This document shows, piece after piece, positions 61,440 to 64,000 of a stretch of DNA of 64,000 bases. The notes below the pieces were generated by a model that did not search any database, was not told the DNA's origin, and worked only from the letters and a program-made list of their open reading frames with translations. The position numbers were made by a program, and so were the translations under genes. How positions within the stretch are numbered: the first letter of the stretch is position 1; each line of letters opens with the position of its first letter. This DNA is from DASZUK01 sp963844575 (GTDB lineage: Bacteria > Actinomycetota > Acidimicrobiia > Acidimicrobiales > RAAP-2): assembly GCA_963844575.1 (NCBI GenBank), contig CAWJOU010000005.1, forward strand, positions 806,001-870,000, in the 5' to 3' direction.

Positions 61440-64000
61440 TTGCCCTCACGGTCCCGAAGCCCCGAACGTGTGTCTTTCGCCAACATCGACGAGGCCCTGC
61501 CACTGCCGGACCTGATCTCGATCCAGCGCGACTCCTTCCAGTGGTTCCTCGACAAGGGGCTGGCGGAAGCGTTCGACGACATCAGTCCGATCGAAGACTT
61601 CACCGGGCAGCTCAGCCTGGAGCTGGAGTTCGACCCGTCCGATCCCGACCTGCGCCCGCCGCCGAAGTTCTCGGTGGAGGAGTGCAAGGAGAAGGACATG
61701 ACGTACGCCGCGCCGGTGTTCGTCCGGGCGCGGTTCTTGAACGCCACTACCGGGGAGATCAAGGAGCAGACCGTCTTCATGGGGGACTTCCCGATGATGA
61801 CGGACCGGGGCACGTTCATCGTCAACGGCACCGAGCGGGTCGTCGTCAGCCAGCTGGTCCGCTCGCCGGGCGTCATCTTCCAGCCGGGCCGGGACATCAA
61901 GACGATCTTCACCGGGACCATCCACCCGTACCGGGGGGAGTGGGTCGAGCTCGACGTCGAAGCCAAGCCGGGCAAGGACGTCACCGCCGGGGCCCGGGTG
62001 GCCCGCAAGCGTCGGCTGTCGCTGTTCGTGCTGCTGCGCGCCCTCGGCTACGGCGACGACGCGTTCCTCGAGCGGTTCGTCCGCCACTTCGACTTCCTCG
62101 AAGGGCAGTGGGAGAAGGAGAAGGGCCTCGCCCCGACCCGCGAGGAGGCACTGCTCGAGATCTACAAGCGGGCCCGTCCGGGTGAGCCGCTGTCGGTGGA
62201 GGCCGCCCGCCAGTACTTCGAGAACGCGTTCTTCAACCCGAAGCGGTACGACCTGACCCGGGTCGGCCGGTACAAGCTCAACCGCAAGCTCGGTCCGGAG
62301 ATCGAGCGGATCTCCGAGCTGTTCGGGGTCGAGCTCGAGCGCCCGGCGCCCGGCCAGGGGGTCTTGAGCCCCTCGGAGATCCTGGCGTCGGCCACGTACA
62401 TGCTCCATCTGGCCCTGCACATGGCCGACGGGGACTCGACCTATCGGATCGACGACCAGGACCACTTCGCCAACCGCCGGATCCGGTCGGTCGGCGAGCT
62501 GATCCAGAACCAGGTCCGGGTCGGGCTGTCCCGCATGGAGCGGGTCGTCCGCGAGCGGATGACCACCCAGGACGTCGAGGCGATCACCCCGCAGACGCTG
62601 ATCAACATCCGGCCGGTCGTCGCCGCGGTCAAGGAGTTCTTCGGCACGAGCCAGCTCAGCCAGTTCATGGACCAGAACAACCCGCTCTCCGGTCTGGCGC
62701 ACAAGCGGCGCCTGTCGGCCCTCGGCCCAGGTGGCCTCTCCCGGGAGCGGGCGGGCTTCGAGGTCCGTGACGTCCACAGTTCGCACTACGGCCGGATGTG
62801 CCCGATCGAGACCCCGGAAGGCCCGAACATCGGCCTCATCGGGGCGCTCGCCACGTACGCGCGGGTCAACGAGTACGGCTTCATCGAGACGCCGTACCGG
62901 AAGGTGACCGGCGGTCGGGTGACCGACGAGGTCGTCTACCTGGCGGCCGACGAAGAGGAAGAGCACGTCATCGCCCAGGCGAACGCCTCGATCGACGAGC
63001 GTGGCAACTTCACCGAGGACCGGGTCCTCGTCCGCCGCGGCCCGCAGGGCACCGGCGTCCGGGTCGGCGTGGCGAACACGTCGTACGGGACGACGAGCGA
63101 GATCGACTTCGTCCCACCGTCCGAGGTCGACCTGATGGACGTCTCGCCGAAGCAGATCGTCTCGGTCTCGACCGCGCTGATCCCGTTCGTCGAGCACGAC
63201 GACGCCAACCGGGCGCTCATGGGCGCCAACATGCAGAAGCAGGCCGTCCCGCTGGTCGTCCCCGAAGCGCCGTACATCGGCACCGGCGTCGAGGCTCGGG
63301 CGGCTCGCGACGCCGGTGACGTGATCATCGCCGAGGGCGACGGCACGGTGACCGAGGTCGCCGGGGAGCAGCTGGTCGTCGAGTACCGGGCCGGCCAGAA
63401 GGACCGGCTCGGCCACAACCTCGGCCGGAAGATCTACCGGCTGGCCAAGTTCCGCCGGTCGAACCAGAACACGTGCATCAACCAGAAGGTCCTCGTCGAG
63501 GAGGGCCAGAAGGTGGTCACCGGCGACCTGCTGGCCGACGGCCCGTCGACCCACAACGGCGAGCTGGCCCTCGGCAAGAACCTGCTCGTCGCCTTCATGC
63601 CGTGGGAGGGCTACAACTACGAGGACGCCATCATCCTCTCGCAGCGGCTCGTCAAGGACGACGTCCTCACGTCGATCCACATCGAGGAGCACGAGGTCGA
63701 CGCCCGGGACACGAAGCTCGGCGCCGAGGAGATCACGCGGGACATCCCGAACCTGTCCGAGGAGATCCTGGCCGACCTGGACGACCGCGGCATCATCCGG
63801 GTCGGGGCCGAGGTCGGCCCCGGTGACGTCCTCGTCGGCAAGGTCACCCCGAAGGGCGAGACCGAGCAGACCCCGGAGGAGCGGTTGCTGCGGGCGATCT
63901 TCGGCGAGAAGGCCCGGGAGGTCCGCGATACCAGCCTGAAGGTGCCGCACGGCGAAGAGGGCAAGGTCATCGACGTGCGGGTCTTCTCGCGGGAGGACTC
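61440..64000 (+). CDS. rpoB: RNA polymerase beta subunit (3' end outside window)
   Basis: The first 853 residues are present. TTG 61440 is chosen because GGAGGAG lies 7 nt upstream; a GTG at 61470 is in frame. Motifs include VSFANIDEALPLPDLISIQR, GTFIVNGTERVVVSQLVRSP and the rifampicin region FGTSQLSQFMDQNNPLSGLA then HKRRLSALGPGGLSRER. There the residue after SGL is Ala where M. tuberculosis and E. coli have Thr. RPLIETPEGPNIG-like CPIETPEGPNIGLIG follows. The usual resistance positions (Asp, His, Ser) are wild type. Confidence 0.97.
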   Translation, partial: MPSRSRSPERVSFANIDEALPLPDLISIQRDSFQWFLDKGLAEAFDDISPIEDFTGQLSLELEFDPSDPDLRPPPKFSVEECKEKDMTYAAPVFVRARFLNATTGEIKEQTVFMGDFPMMTDRGTFIVNGTERVVVSQLVRSPGVIFQPGRDIKTIFTGTIHPYRGEWVELDVEAKPGKDVTAGARVARKRRLSLFVLLRALGYGDDAFLERFVRHFDFLEGQWEKEKGLAPTREEALLEIYKRARPGEPLSVEAARQYFENAFFNPKRYDLTRVGRYKLNRKLGPEIERISELFGVELERPAPGQGVLSPSEILASATYMLHLALHMADGDSTYRIDDQDHFANRRIRSVGELIQNQVRVGLSRMERVVRERMTTQDVEAITPQTLINIRPVVAAVKEFFGTSQLSQFMDQNNPLSGLAHKRRLSALGPGGLSRERAGFEVRDVHSSHYGRMCPIETPEGPNIGLIGALATYARVNEYGFIETPYRKVTGGRVTDEVVYLAADEEEEHVIAQANASIDERGNFTEDRVLVRRGPQGTGVRVGVANTSYGTTSEIDFVPPSEVDLMDVSPKQIVSVSTALIPFVEHDDANRALMGANMQKQAVPLVVPEAPYIGTGVEARAARDAGDVIIAEGDGTVTEVAGEQLVVEYRAGQKDRLGHNLGRKIYRLAKFRRSNQNTCINQKVLVEEGQKVVTGDLLADGPSTHNGELALGKNLLVAFMPWEGYNYEDAIILSQRLVKDDVLTSIHIEEHEVDARDTKLGAEEITRDIPNLSEEILADLDDRGIIRVGAEVGPGDVLVGKVTPKGETEQTPEERLLRAIFGEKAREVRDTSLKVPHGEEGKVIDVRVFSRED

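Overview
The window is a high-GC (roughly 70 percent by eye) actinobacterial chromosome segment. The mix of MptB-type mannosyltransferase, ethylmalonyl-CoA mutase, acyl-CoA carboxylase with an epsilon-like subunit, actinobacterial RpoB, and secreted proteins ending in 42-residue GYWxVASDGGIFxFG repeats suggests class Acidimicrobiia. That assignment is inference. No CRISPR array, prophage structural gene or transposase was seen.

Layout. 1-2943 (minus): the 5' part of recA, interrupted by two inteins at the two positions used separately in Mycobacterium leprae and M. tuberculosis RecA, behind a LexA box, with thpR upstream. 3050-5475: a 2.2-kb element inserted in a tRNA-Ser(GCT) gene. It is bounded by 133-bp direct repeats and carries a HipA/CtkA-fold kinase gene overlapping a gene that joins a HipA-N1/HipS-like domain to a HIRAN domain. 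5620-9013: rimO-pgsA-cinA. 9093-10374: a yefM-yoeB toxin-antitoxin pair between two paralogous XRE genes that share an almost identical 32-bp palindromic operator. 10410-18000: an S51-like protein lacking its serine, an ABC-F ATPase, an SDR, a 3-hydroxyacyl-CoA dehydrogenase, an orphan small-gene pair and ethylmalonyl-CoA mutase.

18107-27775 is the main accessory region: two paralogous TetR regulators, an ECF sigma factor with a small membrane protein, two large secreted repeat proteins, and a third TetR. A family of about six sites of the type GGAAATCGGATTACC occurs in front of the sigma operon and in front of the first secreted gene, which ties the two loci together. 28003-28661 is a ribbon-helix-helix/partner pair. 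28681-40532 holds pccB and its epsilon-like subunit, a CYTH-CHAD protein, a NUDIX hydrolase, two cyclophilins, lysC-asd, phoU and rmuC. 40529-46977 encodes an AddAB nuclease-helicase. 47130-56723 holds sqdB, citrate synthase, tesB, a GH1 glycosidase, gtrA, yajQ, mptB and an acetyltransferase. 56849-64000 is the conserved tRNA-Thr, tRNA-Met, rpmG, tRNA-Trp, secE, nusG, rplK, rplA, rplJ, rplL, rpoB block, cut by the right edge.

Six otherwise well conserved genes (ecm, the first secreted gene, CYTH-CHAD, sqdB, gltA, GH1) each carry a single frame break. That pattern looks more like residual indel error in the assembly than gene decay, and it affects how the ends of those genes should be read.
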